Positions 23,857 through 30,571 of a stretch of DNA of 52,925 bases are shown here, one piece after another; the first letter of the stretch is position 1; the number at the start of each line of letters is the position of its first letter. The position numbers and the translations under genes are program-made. This stretch comes from Candidatus Eisenbergiella pullistercoris (GTDB lineage: Bacteria; Bacillota; Clostridia; Lachnospirales; Lachnospiraceae). The notes under the pieces were generated by a model. It had not been told where the DNA came from. It ran no database searches and was given only the letters and a program-made list of their open reading frames with translations. The stretch lies in NCBI GenBank assembly GCA_019115665.1, contig DXDD01000072.1:1-52925 (forward strand), in the 5' to 3' direction.

Positions 23857-24936
23857 ATGAAAAAAAGAAATCTGATGACAGCTGGAGCCGCATGGCTTCT
23901 CGCGCTCTCTTTGGCCGCCTGCTCTGCAGCGGCGCCGCAGAATACGGCGCCGGAGACCGCCGCGGAAACGGAAAGCGCGGCCGCGCAGACGGTCTCTGAA
24001 ACGGAAAGCATGACGCCGGAGACCGCCGCGGAAACGGAAAGCGAGACAGAAACCGCCGAAAGCCCGGAGACGGAAGAAAGCGGAACGCAGACGCTTCCGG
24101 CCCAGGACCGGGCCGGAAAGCCCATCACCGTTCCGGAGGAGGTGAATACCATCATTTCCCTGGCGCCCGCGACCACACAGATCCTGTGCGATCTTGGACT
24201 TGCTGATAAAATCGTGGCGGTGGACAGCAACTCTCCCATGTATGCGGCGCAGCTGAGCGCGGATGTGCTTCAGTTCAACATGATGGAGCCGGATCTGGAG
24301 CAGATCATGGCTGCAGAAGCGGATATTGTGTTTGTCAGCACCATGAGCAGCCAGGGCGGAGACGATGTGTTCCAGCCCGTACGGGATGCCGGCGTGTGCG
24401 TGGCGGAGATTCCCACCTCCAATTCCATCGAGGATGTGAAGAAGGACGTGCAGTTCGTGGCGGACTGCGTCGGCATGTCCGCGGAAGGAAAAGCGCTGGT
24501 GGATGGGATGGATGCGGTGATCGGCGAGGTGAGCGCCATCGGAGAGAATATTTCCGACCGGAAAACCGTTCTGTTTGAGATCTCCCCAGCGCCCTATCTG
24601 TACAGCTTCGGCACGGGCGTATACCTGAATGAAATGATCGATCTGATCGGAGCGAAGAATGTTCTTGCCGATCAGGAGGGCTGGCTTTCCGTGACGGAGG
24701 AGAGCGCCGTCGCGGCCAATCCGGATGTGATCCTGACCAGCGACAACTTCTCCAACGAGGATCCGGTCGCGGAGATCCTGGGCCGGGAAGGCTGGCAGAA
24801 TGTGACGGCGGTGATGGAAGGACAGGTCGCCTACATCGATAATGCGGCGAGCAGCCTGCCCAATCATCATATCGTGGATGCGCTGGTTGAGATGGCGAAG
24901 GCCATTTATCCGGATGAGTATGCGGGACTGGAATAA
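23857..24936 (+). CDS. ABC transporter substrate-binding lipoprotein (BtuF/FhuD family)
   Basis: This 359-residue protein has a lipoprotein signal (MKKRNLMTAG...LSLAAC, lipidated Cys22), an acidic Thr/Glu/Ala-rich linker of about 60 residues with an internal 30-base direct repeat, and then a type III substrate-binding domain. The domain opens RAGKPITVPEEVNTIISLAP and contains VEIPTSNSIEDVKKDV and SEDNFSNE-like segments. Type III binding proteins carry cobalamin, siderophores or heme. The start at 23857 follows GGAGG; an ATG 12 bases upstream overlaps this site. An adenosyltransferase closes the operon, so cobalamin is the best guess for the ligand. Confidence 0.88.
   Translation: MKKRNLMTAGAAWLLALSLAACSAAAPQNTAPETAAETESAAAQTVSETESMTPETAAETESETETAESPETEESGTQTLPAQDRAGKPITVPEEVNTIISLAPATTQILCDLGLADKIVAVDSNSPMYAAQLSADVLQFNMMEPDLEQIMAAEADIVFVSTMSSQGGDDVFQPVRDAGVCVAEIPTSNSIEDVKKDVQFVADCVGMSAEGKALVDGMDAVIGEVSAIGENISDRKTVLFEISPAPYLYSFGTGVYLNEMIDLIGAKNVLADQEGWLSVTEESAVAANPDVILTSDNFSNEDPVAEILGREGWQNVTAVMEGQVAYIDNAASSLPNHHIVDALVEMAKAIYPDEYAGLE
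23948..24043. repeat. 30-bp exact direct repeat coding for the lipoprotein linker
   Basis: The 30 bases at 23948-23977 recur exactly at 24014-24043, 66 bases (22 codons) later and in the same frame, giving PETAAETES twice. It is a coding repeat typical of flexible lipoprotein linkers. Confidence 0.85.
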
Positions 24937-25975
24937 AAGAAAAAAACAAGTGAATAAAAAGAGAAGGCTTTTTCTGCTCCTGCTGACCTGCCTGCTGACG
25001 CTGGCGGCCGGAGCGGGGGTGGGAAGCGTGGCGATCTCTCCCGCGGATATCCTGGCGATTCTGGGGAACCGCCTGTTTTCTCTGCCGCTGCCGGAGGATA
25101 TTTCACCCAATCAGGTGTCCATTCTCTGGACGCTGCGGCTGCCGCGCTGCCTGTGCGCTTTCCTGGTGGGAGGCGCGCTGGCAGCCAGCGGTACGGTGAT
25201 GCAGTCCGTGCTGAGGAATCCCCTGGCGAGCAGCTACACGCTCGGAGTTTCCTCCGGCGCTTCTCTGGGAGCCGCGATCGTGATCGTGACCGGCCTTACG
25301 CTTCCTTTTGCCGGCTTTCTGACCCTGCCCCTGGCAGGATTTGTGTTCGGCCTGGGAACGGTGTTTGCCGTGATCGCCTTTGCCTCCCGTATGGACAGAG
25401 GGCTTCAGAATCAGACCATCATCCTGACCGGCATGGTATTTTCTCTGTTTGTGAACGCCCTGCTGACGCTTTTGAGCGTTCTGGAGCAGAACTACATGCA
25501 GCAGCTCCTTCTGTGGCAGATGGGAAGCTTTTCCGGAAGAAGCTGGCAGGAGGCGGGGATCCTGCTGGCCGTCCTTCTTCCCGGCGTTCTGTATCTGTGC
25601 CTGTTTTCCAGACAGATGGATATGATGACCTTCGGCGAAGAGGCCGCGAGGACCATGGGCGTGGATACGAAGCGCGTGAAGCTGAAGCTGATCGTGGCGG
25701 CGTCGCTGCTGACGGGAACGGCGGTCTGCTTTACGGGGACCATCGGCTTCATCGATCTGATCGCGCCTCATGTGGCGAGACGGGTGTTCGGCCCGGCGCA
25801 CCGGTATGCGCTTCCGGTTTCCGTTCTGTTCGGAGGAGCCTTTATGGTGCTTTCGGATCTGGCGGCAAGAACGGTGATGTCCCCCACGGAGCTTCCCGTG
25901 GGAGCGGTGACCGCGCTGATCGGCGCGCCCTTTTTTGCCTGGGTGTATTTTAAGGGGAGAGGCCATGAAAAGTGA
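24920..25975 (+). CDS. FecCD-family ABC permease (BtuC-like)
   Basis: The protein has about 351 residues and nine or ten transmembrane helices. It carries the family signature LRLPRCLCAFLVGGALAASG, SYTLGVSSGASLGA, and GFIDLIAPHVARRVFGPAHR followed by LGVPVGAVTALIG-type ELPVGAVTALIG near the C-terminus. It forms the channel of a type II importer with the flanking binding protein and ATPase. The start is uncertain: ATG 24920 overlaps the preceding stop by 17 bases with a weak GGA upstream; GTG 24950 would give the more typical VNKKRRLFLLLL N-terminus. It overlaps the ATPase gene by 11 bases. Confidence 0.88.
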   Translation: MRDWNKRKKQVNKKRRLFLLLLTCLLTLAAGAGVGSVAISPADILAILGNRLFSLPLPEDISPNQVSILWTLRLPRCLCAFLVGGALAASGTVMQSVLRNPLASSYTLGVSSGASLGAAIVIVTGLTLPFAGFLTLPLAGFVFGLGTVFAVIAFASRMDRGLQNQTIILTGMVFSLFVNALLTLLSVLEQNYMQQLLLWQMGSFSGRSWQEAGILLAVLLPGVLYLCLFSRQMDMMTFGEEAARTMGVDTKRVKLKLIVAASLLTGTAVCFTGTIGFIDLIAPHVARRVFGPAHRYALPVSVLFGGAFMVLSDLAARTVMSPTELPVGAVTALIGAPFFAWVYFKGRGHEK

Positions 25976-26810
25976 AGAGAGGAAGGACGGCGTTTTGGCG
26001 CTTGAGCTTGCCGGCGTAACGGCAGGCTACGGGCAGGAGCCGGTATTGAAAAACATCTCCCTTTCCGTGCAGGAAGGGCAGCGGCTTGCGGTCCTGGGCC
26101 GAAACGGGAGCGGGAAGACCACGCTGTTAAGAGTGATTGCGGGACTCCTTCCCTGCAGCGGCCGGGTGCGCATCTGCGGCGCGGACGCGCGGGAACTGAA
26201 GCGGGAGGAGCTGGCCAGACGGGTGGCGATGATGAGCCAGTTTGCGGGCGCGTCCCTTCCCTATACGGTGGAGGAGACCGTCCGGATGGGGAGATACGTC
26301 CATCAGCGGTCCGGTTTCTTTTCCGGCATGTTCTCCGGCTTCCTTTCCGGCACGCAGGAAAAAGACAGGGAGGTGACGGACGCCTGCATCCGTGCCGCCG
26401 GTCTCTGGGAGAAACGAAGCAGCCTGGTGACGGAGCTTTCCGGAGGCCAGCTTCAGCGGGTATTTCTGGCAAGAGCCCTGGCGCAGGAGCCGCTGGTCAT
26501 GCTGCTGGACGAGCCGACAAGCCATATGGATCTGAAATATCAGACCGGACTGGTGGATTATCTGAAGAAATGGGGGGAGGAAACCGGCCATACGGTGGTC
26601 GGGGTTCTTCATGATATCAGCCTGGCGCTCCGCCTCGCGGACAGGTTTTGTTTTCTGAAGGACGGACAGGTGCTGGCCTGCGGAGACGCCTCTGTCATCA
26701 CCCCGGAGCTTCTGGAGGAAACCTATGAAATGGATGTGGCGGCATGGATGAAAGAGTCCGCCGGAAGAATGGAGGAGATCCTCAATGGAAAACATTTACC
26801 GCAGTCCTGA
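25965..26810 (+). CDS. ABC transporter ATP-binding protein (BtuD/FecE-like)
   Basis: This 281-residue ATPase has Walker A GRNGSGKTT (residues 46-54), Q loop MMSQFAG, signature LSGGQLQRVF, Walker B VMLLDEP and switch His in VGVLHDISLALRLADR. It drives the FecCD-type permease encoded just upstream, with an 11-base overlap; GGGGAGAGG precedes the ATG at 25965. The ribosome site of the next gene lies in its last codons. All catalytic residues are intact. Confidence 0.92.
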   Translation: MKSEERKDGVLALELAGVTAGYGQEPVLKNISLSVQEGQRLAVLGRNGSGKTTLLRVIAGLLPCSGRVRICGADARELKREELARRVAMMSQFAGASLPYTVEETVRMGRYVHQRSGFFSGMFSGFLSGTQEKDREVTDACIRAAGLWEKRSSLVTELSGGQLQRVFLARALAQEPLVMLLDEPTSHMDLKYQTGLVDYLKKWGEETGHTVVGVLHDISLALRLADRFCFLKDGQVLACGDASVITPELLEETYEMDVAAWMKESAGRMEEILNGKHLPQS

Positions 26811-27306
26811 TGAAGCCTATCCCTTCCTTGCGGATGAACCGCAGGACCTGCGCTGTGATTTTGAACTTCTGACAGACGAGCTGGCCAGCCTGACCGGACT
26901 TCTGGCAGCAAAAACGGAGGAGCCTGCGCTGAGAGAAGAGCTTCTGTGGCTGGACGAGATGATCTATCATGCCAATCCCACGCTTCGGACGCGGTTCACC
27001 CTGAAGCCGGAGGAGGTGGAGGCGCTGAGAGAACGGACGGAGCTTCTGATGCGTGAAGCGGCAGGAACGGTACATCGTTTTGTGCTGCCGCAGGGCTGTG
27101 AGACGGCGGCGCTCGCCCATGTGCTGCGCGTGAAGGCAAAAGTGCTGGTGCGGCTTTTGTACCGCCATATTCATCAGGGACATGCGACGCCGGAGGGACT
27201 GATCGATTTCTGCAATCTGCTTTCCGGTTATTTTTTCGGACTGGCTCTGAAGTTTAACCGGAACGCCAGAGTGGAGGAAGAGGATTTCGTCAGCCGCAAT
27301 TACTGA
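26785..27306 (+). CDS. PduO-type cobalamin adenosyltransferase-like protein
   Basis: This 173-residue helical protein has the PduO-type ATR core: RFVLPQGCETAALAHVLRVK parallels the family motif FVLPGG-x-xAAxLHVART, followed by VRLLYRH and LIDFCNLLSGYFFGLAL. PduO-type enzymes transfer adenosyl from ATP to cob(I)alamin. The usual ARxxxRxxER step is VKAKVLVRLLYRH, so residues are partly changed and activity should not be taken as proven. The start overlaps the ATPase stop by 26 bases, with GGAGGAG upstream. Ending a BtuFCD-like operon, it suggests import and adenosylation of cobalamin. Confidence 0.75.
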   Translation: MENIYRSPDEAYPFLADEPQDLRCDFELLTDELASLTGLLAAKTEEPALREELLWLDEMIYHANPTLRTRFTLKPEEVEALRERTELLMREAAGTVHRFVLPQGCETAALAHVLRVKAKVLVRLLYRHIHQGHATPEGLIDFCNLLSGYFFGLALKFNRNARVEEEDFVSRNY

Positions 27307-27456
27307 GCGGTCGGGCGGCTGCTTCCCGTAATTCCGGTTTTCAAACGAATCCGATTCAAAAAGGACGCATAATCTGCCCCGGAAACAGACAGAATAAGTC
27401 TGTACCCAGATTCTCCGGGATCTGGAGCAAAAAAATGAAGAGCAGGAGGCAGAAAA

Positions 27457-27768
27457 ATGGCGGAATTGAAATGCGCGGTAGACAGTTGTACCTACAACAG
27501 CGACAGATTATGCTGCAAGGGCGATATCCTGGTTGGCGGCAAGAATGCCAGAAAGGAGCAGGATACCTGCTGCGAGAGCTTTCAGAAGAGAAAAGAGGGG
27601 CAGGCGTCCAATTCCATGAATCCGACAGGAATGATTTCCATCGACTGTCAGGCGGTCAAATGTGTCTATAACACGGATCACAGATGTTCGGCGGAGCGGG
27701 TGGATATCAGAGGCTGCGGAGCGGACAACTGCAGAGAAACCATCTGCGCGACCTTCCGGGAAAGGTAG
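27457..27768 (+). CDS. DUF1540 double-domain protein
   Basis: This 103-residue cytosolic protein has two DUF1540 units. The first is CAVDSCTYNSDRLCCKGDILVGG with a closing DTCCESF at residues 5-42, and the second is CQAVKCVYNTDHRCSAERVDIRG with a closing ETICATF at 64-100. Each has the conserved cysteines of a likely metal site. Function unknown; the family is common in spore-forming Clostridia. GGAGG seven bases before the ATG. The 27307-27456 gap upstream holds only small hairpins such as CCAGAT/ATCTGG. A terminator follows at 27786. Confidence 0.92.
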   Translation: MAELKCAVDSCTYNSDRLCCKGDILVGGKNARKEQDTCCESFQKRKEGQASNSMNPTGMISIDCQAVKCVYNTDHRCSAERVDIRGCGADNCRETICATFRER

Positions 27769-27785
27769 GAGCGTGCGGGAGGAGG

Positions 27786-27812
27786 GAGAACGGCCGGACC
27801 GTTCTCCTTTTC
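27786..27812 (+). terminator. terminator after the DUF1540 gene
   Basis: GGAGAACGG and CCGTTCTCC form a perfect 9-bp stem followed by TTTT. Confidence 0.92.
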
Positions 27813-27872
27813 TCTGAACAGTAACACAAAAAGCCCCGGAAATCAGAAAATCAGAAAACAGAAAAAAACAGA

Positions 27873-27901
27873 TTGACACAACGGGATTCCTGTGCTATTC
27901 T
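27873..27901 (+). promoter_or_regulatory. promoter of infC-rpmI-rplT
   Basis: Consensus TTGACA (27873-27878), 17-base spacer, TATTCT (27896-27901). Confidence 0.88.
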
Positions 27902-27907
27902 CTTTAA

Positions 27908-28085
27908 GTACGCAGGTACAGAACAGCGGCTGATGTTTTGAGAATCAGCCGTCCTCATACAAAAACAAGCAGAGTGTCCGCTCTCACCCTATGGCGACAG
28001 TGCTGATAGGCGTTCATCCATGACAGACCGGAAGCGTTTTCCGGTTGATCTTTGAGTGGCGGAGAGCATTGCTTTCCGTTTTTTT
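27908..28085 (+). ncRNA. L20 leader (attenuator upstream of infC)
   Basis: This leader of about 180 bases runs from the promoter to an intrinsic terminator (CGGAGAGC-ATT-GCTTTCCG, 28060-28078, plus seven T). It is followed by about 140 more bases to infC. Upstream are GGCTGA/TCAGCC (about 27931-27953) and ACCGGAA/TTCCGGT (about 28027-28044) hairpins. In Firmicutes the L20 leader binds ribosomal protein L20, made by the third gene, and favours the terminator. Position, size and the terminator fit that system; the L20 contact itself is not proven here. Confidence 0.8.
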
Positions 28086-28225
28086 GTGCGGCAGAACCGG
28101 CAGGCGGCCGGCAAGCCCGCATGAGAGGAGTTTTGGCCGGCGGAGCGGGAGTTACTGTAACAGGCGGACAGGAGTCCGCATCCGGCGCCGGAAACAGGAA
28201 CCGGATTTCTTAGGAGGGTAAGACA

Positions 28226-28732
28226 ATTAGCGAGTTATTTATCAACGAACAGATCAGAGACAGGGAAGTGCGTTTGATCGGAGCGGACGGCGCTCAGATG
28301 GGGATCATGTCCGCAAGGGACGCCCTGAAGATCGCGGAGGAGGCCGGACTGGATCTGGTGAAGATCGCTCCTACGGCAAAGCCTCCGGTCTGTAAGATCG
28401 TGGACTACGGCAAGTACCGGTATGAGCTTTCCCGCAAGGAGAAGGAAGCGAAGAAGAAACAGCGCACCATCGAGATCAAGGAGATCCGCATGTCTCCCAA
28501 CATCGATACCAACGACCTGAACACGAAGGTCAGCGCGGCGAGAAAGTTCCTGACGAAGGGAAATAAGGTGAAGGTGACCCTGCGCTTCCGCGGCCGCGAG
28601 ATGGCGCATATGCAGACCACCAAACATATTCTGGACGATTTTGCCAAAATGCTTTCCGATATCGCGGTGGTTGAGAAGGCCCCCAAGGTGGAAGGCCGCA
28701 CCATGACCATGTTTTTAACTGAAAAACGTTAA
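28226..28732 (+). CDS. infC: translation initiation factor IF-3, AUU start
   Basis: IF-3 binds the 30S subunit and enforces correct start-codon choice. The 168-residue product begins at ATT 28226 with GGAGGG seven bases upstream; no ATG, GTG or TTG is available there, and the codons after it (ISELFINEQIRDREV) are the conserved IF-3 N-terminus. A GTG at 28268 would truncate that domain and lacks a ribosome site. The linker and C-domain follow (RYELSRKEKEAKKKQ, KEIRMSPNIDTNDLNTK, KVTLRFRGREMAH). The AUU start is the classical device by which IF-3 represses its own translation. First gene of the IF3-L35-L20 operon. Confidence 0.97.
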   Translation: MSELFINEQIRDREVRLIGADGAQMGIMSARDALKIAEEAGLDLVKIAPTAKPPVCKIVDYGKYRYELSRKEKEAKKKQRTIEIKEIRMSPNIDTNDLNTKVSAARKFLTKGNKVKVTLRFRGREMAHMQTTKHILDDFAKMLSDIAVVEKAPKVEGRTMTMFLTEKR

Positions 28733-28782
28733 CACGTACAGTTAAAATAGATTTTGAGAAATGAGCAGAGGAGGATTTTGTC

Positions 28783-28980
28783 ATGCCGAAAATGAAGACA
28801 AGCAGGTCAGCAGCGAAGCGTTTTAAGGTGACCGGAACGGGTAAATTAAAGAGAGCGAAAGCTTACAAGAGCCATATCTTAACGAAGAAATCCACGAAGA
28901 GAAAGAGGAATCTCAGACAGGCGGCGATTACGGACGCTACCAATGTTAAGAATATGAAGAAGATTTTACCGTATTTATAA
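28783..28980 (+). CDS. rpmI: 50S ribosomal protein L35
   Basis: A 65-residue, very basic protein starting [20 protein letters not shown], with the conserved [16 protein letters not shown]. Normal length. GGAGG precedes the ATG, 50 bases after infC and 22 bases before rplT. Confidence 0.98.
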   Translation: MPKMKTSRSAAKRFKVTGTGKLKRAKAYKSHILTKKSTKRKRNLRQAAITDATNVKNMKKILPYL

Positions 28981-29002
28981 TTCGTAAGGAGGAGTTAAAG
29001 AG

Positions 29003-29359
29003 ATGGCAAGAATCAAAGGCGGCATGAATGCCAGAAGAAAACATAATAAAGTATTAAAGCTTGCGAAGGGCTACAGAGGAGCGAGATCCAAGCAGTACAG
29101 GATTGCGAAGCAGTCTGTGATGAGAGCGCTTGCTTCTTCCTATGCGGGACGCAAGGAGAAGAAGCGTCAGTTCAGACAGCTCTGGATCGCCCGTATCAAT
29201 GCTGCGGCCAGACTGAACGGCCTGTCCTACAGCAGGTTCATGCACGGACTGAAGCTGGCTGAGGTGGACATCAACAGAAAGATGCTGGCTGAGATGGCAG
29301 TGAACGACGCGGAAGGTTTTGCAGCGCTGGCCGAGATCGCGAAGTCCAAAATCGCATAA
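29003..29359 (+). CDS. rplT: 50S ribosomal protein L20
   Basis: A 118-residue basic protein beginning [20 protein letters not shown], with [21 protein letters not shown] and [18 protein letters not shown]. It is needed for early 50S assembly and is the expected repressor acting on the L20 leader. GGAGGAG upstream of the ATG. The operon ends in a terminator 15 bases later. Confidence 0.98.
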   Translation: MARIKGGMNARRKHNKVLKLAKGYRGARSKQYRIAKQSVMRALASSYAGRKEKKRQFRQLWIARINAAARLNGLSYSRFMHGLKLAEVDINRKMLAEMAVNDAEGFAALAEIAKSKIA

Positions 29360-29374
29360 GAGACCAGAAAAATC

Positions 29375-29405
29375 AGGGGTTCCGGAAACGGAACTCCTTT
29401 TTTGT
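29375..29405 (+). terminator. terminator of the infC operon
   Basis: AGGGGTTCCG-GAAA-CGGAACTCC followed by TTTTTT (29398-29403). On the minus strand the same stem is followed by TGATTTTT, so it may stop transcription both ways. Confidence 0.93.
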
Positions 29406-29568
29406 GAAAGCCCTGGACGGCGTCGATACAGACAGGCATGCAGGCATGCCCGTCTGTATCGACATCGGCCAGGCAAGGGGACGTGAGCAGGAAGGGCGAC
29501 AGCCCGGATTGCGAATGCCTCCGGCGATTGCGGAACGACGAAGGCGTGGACCAATCGGCTTTCACAGT
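29404..29568 (+). ncRNA. highly structured RNA candidate (raiA-motif-like?)
   Basis: The outer ends TGTGAAAGCC (29404-29413) and GGCTTTCACA (29559-29568) are perfect 10-bp complements. Inside, CCTGG/CCAGG (29412-29416 with 29469-29473) leads to a 12-bp perfect stem (29422-29433 with 29452-29463) extended by GGCATG/CATGCC. Then comes GGGC-GACA-GCCC (29494-29505) and a 3' half with conserved-looking GATTGCGAA and CGATTGCGGAAC. No reading frame here has a ribosome site. A frequent Clostridia RNA of this size and complexity is the raiA motif; that identity is from memory and uncertain. Strand chosen by similarity to the remembered motif. No clear promoter is seen. Confidence 0.6.
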
Positions 29569-29631
29569 CACAAGATTGTATAAAAGGGACGGATATCGGC
29601 GAGGTATCCGGCAGCGGGAAAGGAGTTTGAC

Positions 29632-30420
29632 ATGAATCAGAAAAAATCGGGCAATGAGGGAAAGAAACCGCTCCGCTGGTGTGCGATCGGAGATTCCTTC
29701 ACCTATCTGAACGATCATCCGGAGGAGACCGGGTATCGTGTGACGGAAGGGTATATCAGCAGAACCCGCAGAAAGACGGGAGCTTTTTCCGTGATCAATC
29801 TGGGAAAAAACGGGTCCGCAACACCGGACTGGCTGGAGGAGAAATTCCCCGAGGCGGAGCTGTATACAGTCCTGCTGGGAACGAACGACTGGCACAGAGG
29901 CGTTCCGCTGGGAACGCAGGAGGATTTTGAGGCGAAGAAAGAAGGCTCCATTCTGGGGAATCTTTCCGTTATTCTGGAGCATATCAGGCAGGCCGGTCCG
30001 GAAGGGAAGATCATTGTAATGAATCCGGTGGAAAGAGGAGATTTCGTATATATCCTGGATCCGCTGAACCATGCGCACGGAAGCTATGCGCCGGATCAGG
30101 GGCAGATGCTGTGCGACATAGCGGAAGGGATCCGGAATGCCTGTGAGAGCGCGGGGATCCCCTTCCTAGATCTGCACGGCCTTTCCGGCTTTGCGCCGGA
30201 AACGGCAGTGCGCTTTAAACGGGTAAAAACGGCGGAGGGCTACCGAGAGCTACCCTGGCCCGCCTATATTGACGTGCCGGTCGATTATGAAAACGATGAT
30301 TATCCTTATCCGCCGGAGGCCGCCGACTACACCTACGACGGTCTTCACCCTTCAGATAAGGGAAACGAGGCCATCGCCTGCCTGCTGGCGGAAAAGATCA
30401 GAGAGGTTCTGCAGCTGTAA
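29632..30420 (+). CDS. SGNH/GDSL-family hydrolase
   Basis: This 262-residue protein has the SGNH blocks: IGDSFTYL with catalytic Ser near residue 20, Gly in NLGKNGSAT, Asn in LLGTNDWHRG near residue 85, and Asp-x-x-His in YDGLHPSDKGNEAIA near residue 245. Family members are esterases or acetylhydrolases with varied substrates, often on carbohydrates or lipids. No signal peptide. AAAGGAG lies six bases upstream of the ATG. It sits downstream of the structured RNA with about 60 bases between; whether that RNA controls it is open. Confidence 0.88.
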   Translation: MNQKKSGNEGKKPLRWCAIGDSFTYLNDHPEETGYRVTEGYISRTRRKTGAFSVINLGKNGSATPDWLEEKFPEAELYTVLLGTNDWHRGVPLGTQEDFEAKKEGSILGNLSVILEHIRQAGPEGKIIVMNPVERGDFVYILDPLNHAHGSYAPDQGQMLCDIAEGIRNACESAGIPFLDLHGLSGFAPETAVRFKRVKTAEGYRELPWPAYIDVPVDYENDDYPYPPEAADYTYDGLHPSDKGNEAIACLLAEKIREVLQL

Positions 30421-30448
30421 ACCGCTCCTGCCGCCGGCCGGACGGGCA

Positions 30449-30560
30449 GCCGGTTTCTCTGCCGCCGCTCTGACGGAAAGCATACCGCCGCCGGCCCGGC
30501 GGCGGCCGGTTTCTCTGCCGCCGCCTGGCCGGAAAGCATACCGCCGCAGATCCGGCGGCG
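30449..30560. repeat. two tandem copies of a 56-bp GC-rich unit
   Basis: Units 30449-30504 and 30505-30560 both begin GCCGGTTTCTCTGCCGCCG and contain GGAAAGCATACCGCCGC. Each ends in a CCGCCG/CGGCGG hairpin. They fill the convergent gap between the SGNH and glutamate synthase-like genes and may act as two-way terminators. Confidence 0.9.
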
Positions 30561-30571
30561 GCCTCTCAACG

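Noticed and set aside
29438-29635. Open frame inside the structured RNA (contains GDVSRKGDSPDCECL)
   Set aside because: No ribosome site, and the sequence is better explained by base pairing; similar frames are probably mis-annotations of the RNA.
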